NCBI RefSeq assembly: GCF_030463565.1
Contig: NC_134652.1
Location: 12,377,397 to 12,441,396, forward strand
From: Pelecanus crispus
Taxonomy: Eukaryota > Chordata > Aves > Pelecaniformes > Pelecanidae
Reading direction: 5' to 3'
DNA: 64,000 bases
Shown here: positions 38,797 to 51,742 of the stretch, piece after piece
Layout: each line of letters starts with the position of its first letter
How positions within the stretch are numbered: the stretch's first letter is position 1
Translations under genes and position numbers: made by a program
The notes under the pieces: generated by a model
Database searches by the model: none
What the model was told of the DNA's origin: nothing
Seen by the model: the letters and a program-made list of their open reading frames with translations, nothing else

Positions 38797-41700
38797 GAAA
38801 GTCTTACCTAAGCTTCACAGTCCCTTTATTACAAATAAACATCATGCTTCACTATATCATCTTGCCCACCACAGTCCCCGTCCTTTTGGCTCAGTGGAAC
38901 CCTTGAGTCCCTTCTGATATCAAATTCCTACCAGGAGCTGTGACTTACTATGTCACCCAGCTGGAACTCTGCTTAGGATATTAAAAAACAAAAATATATG
39001 CTTCTCAATAGCACTCTCTTGATTACCTAATTGATTTTTAGAAATTAACAATAATAATGCTAAAACACCCAGCAGCCTAATTATCAGCCGCTTTTCATTT
39101 ATACTGCCATTAAATTCACAGCTGCCTTGCAAAGTGACAGGCTGCTGTATGAAGACTGCCTTGTATGCTCTCGCTCAAGTCCCTCCATTTATTCCATAGA
39201 GAATGACGACACAAATAACTTGGATGCCTGCTTGGTATTTGGCAGATGCCACTCGCATATGACACACTATTCAAAAAGCAAACAGCAAGAATGACATGAT
39301 GTTCTAAAGGAAAAAACAGGGCATTTTCTTCCTCTCATGCTAATAGAACAGTTAATATTCAAGTATCCACTAATCTCTTCACTATCCAAAGGAATTTTAC
39401 GTGAGCCAAATCTGCCAGCTTACCTGTCTTGTAACAAACCATAGCTGAAAAGTGGATAGCTGTGAATGCAGCCACTGCTGTTGAGTGGCGTGGGAAGAAT
39501 CGGCAAGCAAGGTGTCTGTATGACTGGCAGACTCTAGATAGGACCCTGAGGTGTCGAAGTACTGTCTTCCAAAACACATCCAGCTGGGTTCTTTGGCAGG
39601 AACACCTCAAGAAGAAGAACGAACCTCCAATTACATTTTGTTGGCTTTGAAACATGCTAAATTGACTGAATATGTGTCAACTTTATGCAGTGAGATGTTT
39701 TAGCATCTTTAAAATGTATTTGCAGGTGTATTTCTAATTTGCCAGGGCACTCTCATGCCAAGCATGTGGGCACTTAACTGACAACACAAATCTACACCAA
39801 GAACAAGCCTGCATCACTTCAGCTAAGAACTTGAGTAGTTTTGCTAGACAGAACTAGGCTGATTTCAGGCTGGACGTTATAAGGAAACACAGAGAGATGT
39901 ATCATACCCATCCATTACACAGGAACAGCCTTGATGTAACTCAATCTGCTAGTGCTTTGGCCCCTGAACTATTGTTGCCCGTAAGGTGGTCTGTCAAAAC
40001 TGATGAAGTTTTTACACGCACATTCCTATCCGCTAAGATGCAGGCTGGGATTTGCCTGCCTGTTTCAGGTTCAGCAAAAGGCTCCCACTGTAAAATTTTA
40101 CTTACTACGTGTTCCAGCTGGAATCATCCAGATGACCTAAGGAAAAATATTCTAAATAATGAACAGACACCCTGAGGCGTTTTGTTTTCCAGGATCACCT
40201 AATCACACTCTGTCTGATAGCTTAATTCGGTGTCTCCAACGGAAGTGAGAAGCACAACTGAGACATCTTCAGGTAATTACATTTTCACAGCAACCAATTT
40301 TATCACCATATAAAATGAAGTTATTTCTATCCATACACACTAACCATAACTAAAGAACCAGGAAAAATATAGAACACATGAAATACTGTTTTTAAAGCAG
40401 CCATCAAAGGCCAAACACAACCTTCAGGCTCAGATGATGTTTGTCTATTCTTGATTTAAAACAGCAAGAAAATGGGATATTTGGTTTAAAAGTTTTCTTA
40501 AATAGAGTCCTCAAAGCCAGTCACAGGACAGAGAACAAAACATACAGGTTAAAATGTTGGACATGCTCAATTTCTGAAGACATTGATTATATTTAAAGAA
40601 GAAAAGTTTGTCATGAAAGTATGAATATGAAGAAAAGGTGCTGGACTCAAGCAGGATACAGAGTAATATACAAAACCAGTTTGGCATTATCAGTTGACAT
40701 GAGAGGTGACAATCCCACATTTTAGTGGTTTAAGAGTTTTAAAAAAGCATCCTCATTTAGCTCAGAGCCCCTGCACCGACAGCAATACTCCTGTACATTC
40801 ATCTGGAGAGGAGGTTGCTAATTTTGTGCACAAAAATCTTGTGACAGTTGCAGTTTATAAACTACATAACAACCCCAAAGTACAAGATGCAGCCTTAAAT
40901 ACTGATTTGCAGTAAATGCCACAACCTGAGCTGAAAGGAGGGAGAAAGAAAATTTGCACTTGTTATTTTAGGGGTTGACGCTGCCAAAAAGCCAACAAAA
41001 CCACCGTGAAATCGTAAATTTTGTTAAAATTTTTTGACTAATTTTTGTCTTGTTAACGTTATTTTGAAAGACCAATTAAAAACCTGAAATAGTAAAATAC
41101 GGAAAAGCATAATAAACCTAAGAGCCTTGCAGAAATCTGCAATAGGATCTGCATGCCTTGGTTCATGTTTTAGAATAAATCAGATGTCAAGTTTGGATTC
41201 AGCCTAGAATTTTGTGGGTTTTTTTTATTATGGGGTAACCAAACTATGAATAATATACTTATTTTAAGTTCTGTTACCAAGTCCATCAAAAAAACCTGTG
41301 TGTCCTACAGTCTCTTCTAACTACCCTCAGCCAACATACACGGCTTACCAATGACATAAACCTGATGAATTACATCTGGTTCCATCATCATGTAGCTCAT
41401 AAACCACAAAGCAGACCAAAAGCATGTTTTTACAAAATAATTTGGGGTGAATCAGGTTTCAGAGTTTTAAGATTTTGAACTTGGAAAGAGAGCAAGAATC
41501 AGGAGGCAAACACATGTAAATTTACAGCAAAAAGTGTGTTTACTATAAATGATGTTACCTCTCTTGCATGGCTATAAACATTTGGGTGGCTTATTTTTGA
41601 AGGGGAAAGGAACAGATGACAAAATTAGATTCAATGATTCTGTTTGTAACAGAAAACAAGATGTTTTTATTTATTGGTTTATAACTGAGTGCTCTGGGAC

Positions 41701-41857
41701 CTTTCCTGATAAATCCTGCACTAGCTGAGTCACAGCGTGCGCAGGATTAGTCACGGCTGTAGAAGAGTCCTAAGGTTTCATTTACATCCACAGTTTACCT
41801 GATGTATATTCATTTCTTCTGTAAGTTGAAACTCTCTGAAGTTGTATGCTTCAGAAG

Positions 41858-41889
41858 CTCCTGGCTCCATCATCTCCTGGCTCCATCAT
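41858..41889. repeat. Perfect 16-bp tandem duplication
   Basis: CTCCTGGCTCCATCAT occurs twice back to back, followed by a partial third CTCCT. Confidence 0.95.
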
Positions 41890-42204
41890 CTCCTCCACAT
41901 CACCACACAGCCCACCTGCACCCTTCAAACATGAGGGTCAGACTGCGATAGCACGCAGGAAGGAAGGCGATGTCTGCGGGCTGCGTTAGGGAAAAGGAAC
42001 GGAGGGCTCACAGCTTGCACATCAACATATGTTATGTGGGCCACAACAGAGCAGAGCATGCGTCACGCTGACTTGACGCTATTTTAAGTCGCAACGGGTA
42101 ACTGAATGACTTAGATGAGTGACCAAGCACCCTCCTTTCACAGCCACAGCAGAGAAGTCTGAGTGTCCAGCAGTACTTCTGTGCGTGTTAACTTCTACCC
42201 TGTA

Positions 42205-42320
42205 GTATTCCCACTCTGCAGATGGGGAGCAAGGACAAGAGATAAGTAACTTTGGCCAAGGTTAAACTGCAAATCCCTGGCAGAAAAAAAACCCTATCAA
42301 TACCTCAGGCCTCCAGGGTT
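42205..42320 (-). mobile_element. MIR/L2-type SINE fossil
   Basis: CTGCAGATGGGGAGCAAGG, TAAGTAACTTTGGCCAAGG and CTGCAAATCCCTGGCAG match the well-known reversed MIR/L2 3' core (ACAGATGGGGAAACTGAGG, GTGACTTGCCCAAGG, ACAGCAAGTCAGTGGCAG) with correct spacing. Confidence 0.75.
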
Positions 42321-42674
42321 TAAGTCACCCTCTCCATGTAATCCCTAAAAATCCTCTGCCTGGAAGATCTGATCTAGCAAAGCCCAGCTCTTCCATGAGA
42401 GGTGTCAGTAACTGCCTACATCAGATCACCAAACAAACACCAGGCACCTTATCTCAGTTACCTTTCCTCACAAACTCGAGCAAAGTCTGAGCATGGGTGC
42501 GTGCACAAGTTAGCCGCGTGTCCTCTGTTTTGAGAGGCTTGCACGAAGTAAAAGGAAGATCAAACCTGACCACGTGAGCAACAGGACAAAACCAGAAACG
42601 TAGGATTCCTAAATGGCTTAAATGTGTAGGCAGCCTCTGAACCTTAAGGTTTCCCTTTGAAGCCTTAAGGCACC

Positions 42675-42760
42675 CAGCTTTTCTGCACCTTACATCCAGC
42701 TTTTATACACCTTACATCCAGCTTTTACACACCTTACATCCAGCTTTTACACATATCTTA
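42675..42760. repeat. 22-bp tandem repeat, about 3.9 copies
   Basis: The unit is of the form CAGCTTTT-nACACCTTACATC. Copies start at 42675, 42697, 42719 and 42741 (the last decays at its end). Differences between copies are one to three bases. Confidence 0.9.
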
Positions 42761-44772
42761 AACATGGCACTATTTAGACATGAAGAGCCCTTCCACTGGT
42801 GCCCACATCCTTACGCTACCCGCGTGAATGATGCTGCTTTCTCAACGGGTAGTTCACTTGCTGCCCAAGGGACACCTCAGAGACTGGTCCTGAACCAAGT
42901 GAACTACAGACACATTTGAAATTACCTCAAATGGAAACCTATCTTAATGGAAAAACATTTGAAAAGAGAAAATTGTAAAGTAAAAATTATTTAAACTGCA
43001 CTTAAAGAGCATGTTAGTACAGGAACAGCCCCTAAATAAACTTACAATCTCTGTTAAATAAAATTTTTTACACAGAAGCAAATCACAGTGAAGCAGACAG
43101 TGAAGTCTAAATGATGGCACTTAGCTGCTCTATGCTGCCTTACATTGTTTACAGCTTCGAAGAAAAATACAGAGGCCAATTTGGCTAATGAAAACAAACA
43201 GCTACACAAGACTATTCTGTTTCTTGTGAGGTGAATATACATTTTATTCAGTTTAGCATGTCCATGTGGTATGTGCTATGCATTGACTCAACCTTGCATT
43301 TCTTCTGCAGCAGAACCCAAATTGTTAACCCTCATCTGCAGGTTAAACCGCCCTAATTTCCTTCCTTCTATTATTCCATATTTTCCTTCCTCTCTTCCTG
43401 TTTCTGTGCTAAGGATACTGACATCTACTTATGACAAAATTTTCCTCCTCACTTTGAACAGTTTCTCCAATCAACAAATTGCTGTAGAAGGTTCTTAACT
43501 GGTCTTAGTAGACACACTGAGTCCTTTAATACCACGTAAATGCAAATATACTATCTGAAAACTTGACTAGCTCCAAAAGAGAAGTGAATCAATATCTACG
43601 GAACACTCTATACTAAAATCACTTATATTATTAATACAACTGATGATAGGACTAGTCCACAGAGAATTATCCAGTGATTTAAAGTTTCAAAACCAATAGT
43701 GTTTCCCTGCTCAGATCTATACAGATGCTCCCAAAGAAGTCTAGAAAGATTATTTCCAAAGAGGTTTTGCTAAAAAAAAGGCAAAAGATTAACATAGCTG
43801 ATCTAGTATTTCAACCACTCTGCACCACAGTTCCTGACAACAGCTCCCTCAAGGTTACCCTTAAAATTATATCACAGCCTAATTTGGCCTTGGTTTACAT
43901 TCGTCTGAAACCATGTCTATATTTTATTGAACTCTGATTCTGTTACTGGTTTTACATATTATCCAGATTAAATTTTTAAGATGGTTTCATGGTTTGAAAA
44001 GCATCATCATCTACTGGTAGGGAGTTTTTAGTGCAGAGGGAAATGGAATTAGGAAAGATCTACTGACTTAATTGAAGACGCCACTAAAAGCATTTGTCAA
44101 CTGCAAATATCCTGCCCTTCCGATTTCAGCAGTGATCCTGGGAGGAAAGTGTGGAGCGAACTACTCTCCATGCACAAAGCAACTCTACTGTAGAGAAGTC
44201 TGTGATATAGAACGGGCCTGCCTATGTACATCAGGACTACCTTTAGACAGTACTGCCTTTAGACCCACTAAAGTCAGAAGTATGATTTTTGGATGTGCAA
44301 GAATTTGATATGATAATTGTGTTATGGTGTGCCTGCTCTCTAGCTCCAAAGGAAACACCATCTCTGCAAGGAAAACATAGTTCAACACCACAAAAACCTG
44401 TACCTTCTCTACTGCGGCAATGTATATTCGAATCCCCAAAGTGACTAAAAAAAGGAGAAATGTACTATGAGAACTCATCTAGAGATACACAAATGGTATT
44501 TCCTACGCTCACTATTCTGATTTACCGTGCAGTTACCATCTTCATTCTACTACAATAAAAGGGAGGTGGAGAACCCAAATGAATGCCCTAAATCTAGACA
44601 TATTAGCACCAGGAGTGTTAGTGAAATAAGCCTGCTTGGGAATATCTCCAAAAAAAGGCAGAAGATAAAAACCCTACGTTTGAGTTTTGCTACCATGTTT
44701 TATCCCTGTGGCTTAAGATATCAGTGTCATGACTCACTCCGGGGATTGAATTGCTCCCTGGGTGACACAACC

Positions 44773-44802
44773 TCCTCATACCAGCTTTGTTCCTCATACC
44801 AG
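44773..44802. repeat. 18-bp-period direct repeat of TCCTCATACCAG
   Basis: The 12-mer occurs at 44773-44784 and 44791-44802, separated by CTTTGT. Confidence 0.85.
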
Positions 44803-47144
44803 CACAAACTGGTCATCCACAAATGCTGAATGAAGAAACTTCCTTATTAGTCATATCTGGATCTATAAAACTAATACCAGAAAATGATGTTTAAACAAGC
44901 CCACTGCTGCTTGGTATGTGGCCTTCCAACATTTCAAAGCTAAATAGTTTCATCAGGTGTGGGAGGGAGGATAGAAAAAGGGAACAAAGTTAGACACATA
45001 AGACATCTACTTTGTGGCTCTAGATAAAATCTATAGATCAGCACTGCTTGCAGCAGTTTGGATCCATATTTAGCTTTTCATGTTTATTTGCTTGACTGGC
45101 AAATCCCAAGGAGATTCTGAGACTGACGCTTAAAAAAATAAGCAAACATAAAAACCCACCAAGTCTTCAAACTCAGAAGGCTCAGCTCTCAGCCGCACTT
45201 CAGCTGATTAGCTGTCCATCTTTACTTATGCTGTAAACCACTGTGTCTTCCCACATTCAATTAAAAACTACACATCAAATCCTCCTGCCAAACACAGGAA
45301 GAACAGGTGTTTGTCTACACATGCTCTTGCCTGCATGTCTCCTGCAAAAGCTCAGCACGTTACCTGGCACAAAACTAAAAACTCAGAGAAAAGCAGGCTG
45401 CATCTCAATAATTAGTGTGATTATAGGCTCGGTTGCCAAATTCAAAAGATACTGCAATAGGATTAAATAATACCCGTTATAATAGTCACTGACAATAAAC
45501 ATCATCTTGTTCCCACTGACATTGGTTGCTTTTTGTCTTAAGCTCCCTCCACTGGTAACAGTACAGGGTTGAATGCCATTGAACAGCATATTTTACTCTC
45601 TCACCAAATTATGTGAATAGGCTTGACCAAGATGAGGACAAACATCCCTATAATTTCAAGGGGACCTAATCAGAATCCATCACCTATCCCTGAGTCAACA
45701 AAGTACCAAGCTAAGTTCTAAATGCTCCTGCAGCTCTAAAGCTTTGGAAAGACTCTGCATGTATAACTACACTGAAGAACCGAAACCTTCTCTCAAAGGA
45801 AGCATAGCACGGGGAATCAAAATCCTCATGGAAAAAAATCCAGCGTACGAAGCAGCACGACGTATCAACTATACCTTTTCTCCTCTGTAAATAAAGGATG
45901 TAGATAGCACTGCACTTAAGAAGATTAAGGTGAAATTGCTAGAAAACTTGAAAGAAAACTTAAAAAAAACAACCAACCAAAAACCTCCCATAGATTTTTA
46001 GCCAATACACAACGAGTAAAAATTATCCCAGAGCCCTAACATGGTGTTGATACCTCTGTGTGAACAAGAATCACGTAGTTAGGCTTCCAAATCTCCTGTA
46101 TCTTAGTATACTCTTGGTAACCTGTCATCTTGGTTTCCATGTCACATGAAGATGGATATCACAATATTTTTTATATGAAATTTAGCATTTAAAGAAATAT
46201 CAACCAGTAGCTCCACATCTTTTTTTCCTTCAAGTGACATATAAATAGAAACATTGGTAAAGAGAGTTCTAAGTGCCCATCTGATACCCTCTTCTTTTAT
46301 TAGTAGCCTCTGCAAAGCACCATTTGCTGGCCAAGGATCCAAACTGACTTCATTTGGAGACAGCTGCAATGACATGCAAGACAATTACTGTAAGAGACAT
46401 TTCAGTTTCATTTTCAGAGGAAACATCTGTAGAAGGACTTTCAGTTTCTCTAGGCATTGGATCAGCTGTAGGATGCGAGACAACACTCTGATTACCAGGA
46501 ACAGGATGCTAAACCACATGAAAGCAGTCTCACTGCTCAAGTAGTGACTAACATGATGTAGAAGGGAACATTTAACAAGTTCGTTCACGCAACAGGATGG
46601 GTGGTTGCCATCTCTCACCGCTATGTGCATACCAGAAATTCTCTCACTTTAGGAAAATGTGTCTGAAAGTCTGTCAGTGAAATGAACGATGGAAAAGTCT
46701 GGAACAGTGATGTGCGTATTTTGCATTTTATGCACAATGTTGTACATGTTGTTTATATTGGTGAAGAAAGCACATTGATGCATGTGACTTTTGCCGCTAC
46801 TATAGCACAGTTAATGTTTTTAAAGGTTCATGTACAGTGTAGTTAGCAAAAATACCCTTATCATAGTTCAGCATTAAAAATGTTAACTGTGGGCAACTTC
46901 TAGGTTCACAGGATGGAAGTAGAACCTGGCATGGCAAAGTCAGACTTCAATAGTCCTTGATACTGCTCTGATGCCAGACATTCACAATCTGGTTCTATGT
47001 CAGCGGAACTCACTATTTGCCACGGGCTCCTCAAATTCTATTTTAAAGAGAGAATTCTTCACTTTCTTACTGGCTTTCATTTGATATTCATCAGTACTAT
47101 GTTGCAGCATTTTTTAAGCATTCTTTTCTACCACATAAGGTAGC

Positions 47145-47235
47145 TTTATCATCCCTTGTTCTACGGGAGGGCAAAGAAACAGAGATACAGATGTCCAAAG
47201 GTGTGCGAGTGACTAATTAAAGTTCTGATCTCGTT
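47145..47235 (-). mobile_element. Probable MIR/L2-type SINE fossil
   Basis: TTATCATCCCTTGTTCTACGG, AAACAGAGATACAGATG and TCCAAAGGTGTGCGAGTGAC align in order with the reversed MIR/L2 tail. It is more diverged than the 42.2 kb copy. Confidence 0.5.
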
Positions 47236-47809
47236 AACTTCAGGAGAGGCAGCAAATAATCAGAACCCTCTTTATAAATAAGTATCACTGTTTCACATTG
47301 CTTCTTGCTATTTTTGACCGCCCCCAAAAAACTACTCATATGGCCTAAGTAACACTGATCAGGAGTGGTAGCTGTCCCATGCCAAGAAGCTATGATTTTT
47401 CAAGACCTGGGAATGCGTGACAATTCCTAAAAGCAATCTAACCATGCCCCAGTGGCAGCAAAATTACCTCCAGCTGAATTAGAGCTTCTTTGGTCAGTTT
47501 TCAGTGACAAGTCCCATTGGGCAATTAGCTCTAAGTTTACACTCTGAGCTTTCTTTTTTCCTTTTTTCCAGGTCTGCCTCACTCATACTATGTAGCTACT
47601 CCTGCAAAGGAGAGTAAATCCAGATCTTTATGGTGGTATTCAGTAGCCCTCTTGCAAAGCTCTCTTCCTCTTCTTTCAGCTCACTTTCCTTTAAAATTCA
47701 GCAGAGATACAGGACGTACAAACAACAGCCTATTTTTAACTACACATCCTTGATTACTGTAAATCCTGTGTTCTGAACAGAGTGCTTAGACCAGGAGCAT
47801 GCAGCTCCT

Positions 47810-48010
47810 GTGTGGGTGGACCTCCAAAGACTGACTGCCAGCGCCGAGCTACAGCTGCGGGACACAGCAGCGCGGCTCACCGACGCAGGGCGGCCACCCA
47901 GCTCTTTGTGGGTGACTGCTGACCGGCTGCCACAAACCCCAGCCGGTGCGTGGCACAGGGCTGGCAGAAACCCGGTGCTGGGGAAAAGGCACGCCGGCAT
48001 CACTGCTGTC
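47810..48010. promoter_or_regulatory. Isolated CpG-rich patch in the intergenic region
   Basis: A stretch of about 200 bp with many CpGs (around 47840-47900 and again to 48000) in otherwise CpG-poor DNA, about 5 kb upstream of SMNDC1. It is shorter than a standard CpG island. It could be a distal regulatory element, a non-coding RNA promoter or a GC-rich repeat; none of these can be decided from the sequence. Confidence 0.35.
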
Positions 48011-51000
48011 AGCTGCACCTAATATCCCCCTGCAGCACTTAGGTCTCCTCTCCCCCATAGCAACCCCGCAATCCATCACAGCAGTCCGCCTTGTTCTTTA
48101 CTTCCCAGGTCACTCCCCACATACAAACACAAAATACCCCCACACTGTTCCTGTATTAACCTCGAGTTCCTGCTTCCCAAACCTCCCACGCTGCTGGCTC
48201 GCTGCTTCAAGCTCCTCTCCTAATCCTCCCAGGCTCCTCTGCCCACTGCAACGGCCCTTGCTCCCTACTTTCCAAACTCCCCTCATCTTCTCAACTTTCC
48301 TGCCATTCAAACCCCTTCTGGCTGTAAGGAATCTCAGCAACAGACTTCCCGGCACCCCGAGAAGAACCAGCATCTCCAGCTGCCTCCTTCTGAAGTCCCC
48401 AGGCCTCCAGCACTGACATGCTCTCTGACGCAGATGGCAGAATGCCTCTGAGAAAGAAGTCACACCTTGAGTTGGCATATTGCTCCCAACTGAAGACTCA
48501 CGTTAAGCTGAAAATACCATCTGACAAACTGCATGTTGCGCAGCCCTGATTAAGACCCATCAAACGGACCTGCTGCTTGTGCCAGTAAAGTAAATGATCA
48601 CACTGGCAGGCTGTCATTTCCCACGTAAGCCGGCATTTTGTCAGCTCTCACAAGCCGTCAGTTGCAGGGGAATGGAAATCCAAGAGCCTCAGACCCTTCT
48701 GAAGCAGATCACGTCCTAACAGATGCAAGCTTTCGGTCCGTTATTCCCAATTCTGACATTTTCTCTTTATCTCCATGCTTGCCCCACCCTGGCTTTTACT
48801 CCTCATCCAGTTCTGATTCACTTTTCCTCCTCAGTTTTAGTCACTGAGCCTTCTTCACTGATGGGGCATAATTACCGCAATCATTCAGAGCACACAACAT
48901 GTTTGAGCTCTCGGTGTCTTTGCTTAGCACCACAATCCGTGTTGGCTACCGCTATTACAGAGAGTTAAATTATGTTTAGAAATGTGCACATGCTCACTTA
49001 ACTGACTTCACTTCCACACAAACTTCTGTGTAAACAGGTATTTAAAAACCTTACAATTAGGCCAAATATCAGCAGAGTAAAACAGCAAAAAGTGAAGCCT
49101 TTCAAAACAAGCAGAACTTCCCCAAAAAGTTTCAAGCCCGTGCTTTAAAATGAAGAGGTGCTTGAACCTCTCAACAGAATAGCTGTGTATTTTAATCATG
49201 TGCCTGGCCAGTCAGCATTTCTTTCTATAACTTGATTTTATAAGTGTCAAACTGTTGAAGCTTTCCAAAGTTCAGCCAGAGCCAAACAGCCAGTGCAGGA
49301 AAAAAATACAGCCTAGAGAAATTTTGCAGGAGCAACAACAAAAAAAAGCCTCATAATGAGAAATATCACATAATTGCATCTATGTACAAAGTTGACAGCT
49401 CTGCCCATGGTGACAAATGGTAAAAAAAAAAAAAAGAAAAAAAAGCCAATTTTGCTTAAAGGCACAGGTGAACTGAAAGAAAAACAACCCCACATCTTCA
49501 GGCAAACAACCCTCTCATGATATTTTCTTGATGGTTTGATCCAAATGAACATACCAACGACTTTCAAGCCTGACATACTGCCCTACTAACAGGGCAATGC
49601 CTGCCAGGCCGGCAGCCTACCAGAAAAGCCTAAAAAAATCCAGTGTCTCCATTTTGGCCTAGATTTGTCATGAGGACAAACTCTTTTGTTTGCAGAAGCC
49701 AATTTTTTGCTAGCAACTAGGTCCCTGTGCTGAGCACAACAATCCATCCATGCAAAGTTAAGAAACAGGGACATTAAACCATTTGGATCTAATTGTCTTT
49801 ACGGCATTAGTTGCTGCTGAGCGCTCCGATCTCTGACCCTTAGCTGCTTCGGGATTTCACATTAAGGATTGCAGAATATTGCTGATTTAAGCGTACTTAT
49901 TTAACTTGCACACATTTCAAAAGACTGGATAGTCCTGGCAATCTTCAAAAATAACTTCAGCTATATGTTACCGTTAGCTCTCACTATAAAAATAATGCAT
50001 CAGACTGTAAAAAAGAGACATAACTGTGGACCTACAACAGAGTAAGCTTCCCGCGTTGCTAGCTGAGCATGGCTGGCGTGCAGACGTGTTGCGCAGCACC
50101 ACCACCACCTCCTGGACGAGCCCAGCACGGCTGCAGGACGCGCCAGTGGCTCTTCCAACTCTAAATTAGTTTGCCTTGAAGACAGGCAGCCCCTTTATAA
50201 GCCCCAAGGCATGTCTAGCTATACTGCTTATTAGAAACCTCACCTTTCCAACAAGCCCTGCCATCCACTACAGAGCACCGACCGCTGCCCACGGCACCGG
50301 CATGGTGAGAAAATCTCCAGTTACACCCATTTTCCCTAACTGTTCCCCAAGGACAGTCACAGCTTCCCACTAGGAATCACAGCTGAAAGGCTCAATGCTA
50401 ACGGCAACAGAGTTTGGCTTAGTTAAAAGCTGATCAAGTTGCCTTTTCTTTCTGTTACTAAGTCAGGGAAACAAATTCTACGGCATTTGCGATGAAGAAC
50501 TGTCTTAAATTTACATGCCTTCATTTGGCCATAAGCGACACGAAAATTCTATGTATCATATCTGATAAAACACATGGTATCAACTACCTTGTAAGAATGA
50601 TATCACTGTGGTATAGCTTTATACTCTGTAAATAATACAGCTCAGTTCTATGAATACACTGTAATACCGCACTACAACATACAAACAGCTCCTAACTTGT
50701 AAGGATTAATGAAGAGCTACAGTTCTGGTAGCTACTCTGCTGCCCATGGGTTAGAGGAAAGTACTGGATACGTTAGAAACGTTCAGGTACGGCACAACCA
50801 TACCGGAACTTGCCTGGATCTCCTAATACAGAGAGAACAAAATCTTGACAACTGGATGTACATTGTTTTAAATAGTGCTAACGTGCTATTATGCAGATAT
50901 GCCTCCAAGCACCAATCATTTTATGAACTGCAAACTGTACTGTTTAAAAATTGTAATCTGTAAGAGAGCAGGAAGAAGTCCCGCTTATACCATTTTTGTC

Positions 51001-51742
51001 CTCGATATAGTATAAAAGAGCTTCTTCCGTCAAACATAGAAAAAAACCCTCTATTTTGGGGTGAAGACAAATCCAGTTTTAAGGACGCAATTAATGAGAA
51101 TTTCCAATTTATAAGAGTTAAAGATCAGCGGTTTCGAGATCTGGCTTGTCTTCCTGTACGTAGCAGCACGTGCTCGAATGATAGCATGTGTTGAAATAGC
51201 TTCTAAAAAGGCACTATCCTGATCTGAAGAAACCAAGAGAAAAAAAAAAAACCGCTTTTAAAGGTAATTGTACCTTTAGCTTCCAGTCAACTGGGTGGTG
51301 CAATGTTTTTTATGTTTCGAGTACTTCATGCTATTTTCCTTTCAAATTAGTTACATGTTGTCATCAAGTCACCTCCGGCCTTCCTTTATGAGCTGAACAG
51401 ACCGGGCATTTCAGCCTTTCACTGAGGGAAGGGCGTTTTCTCCAGCCATCGAATAACGGTGGTGGCTCTTCTTAGAAGCCTGCAGACCCTATACAACTCC
51501 AGACTCTAGAACCATATATACCATTTCAGTATTAACTCTCACCAAAACTTTTATGGAAGTAAAATACCTCCTTACGCTTGCTCCTGCTGATGCAACCACA
51601 GAAACGTTCTCCTTTTTGCTGTTGTTGCCTTTGGAGATACCTGGACGCTACAGGCCTCCTCAGTCCCTCTCTGTCACTTCAATCCTGCAGACACGGCCCG
51701 GATTTCTTGTTCTGAGGGGCGAAGCGGAAACTGAGCGTACAT

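Larger units (their letters stand above)
33362..42204. other. Intergenic, no gene seen
   Basis: Unique AT-rich DNA. Possible conserved non-coding stretches by composition are about 35100-35160 (cacgatcgtcgatgcatctc), 35390-35560 and 39040-39160 (cagcctaattatcagccgc). Near 41721-41760 an AP-1/MARE-like CTGAGTCAC (41725-41733) lies beside GCGTGCGC. Confidence 0.7.
42761..51742. other. Intergenic, no gene seen
   Basis: Unique DNA apart from the MIR-like fossil (47.2 kb), the CpG patch (47.8-48.0 kb) and a pyrimidine-rich zone (48.05-48.4 kb). Positions 48500-48700 keep CpGs in a repeat-free background (catgttgcgcagcc, acgtaagccggc). A second small CpG cluster lies near 50050-50150. Confidence 0.7.

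Noticed and set aside
47946..48416. 156-codon + strand frame
   Set aside because: Pyrimidine-rich DNA giving a Pro/Ser/Leu-rich product with no recognisable domain, splice context or conservation that can be judged here.
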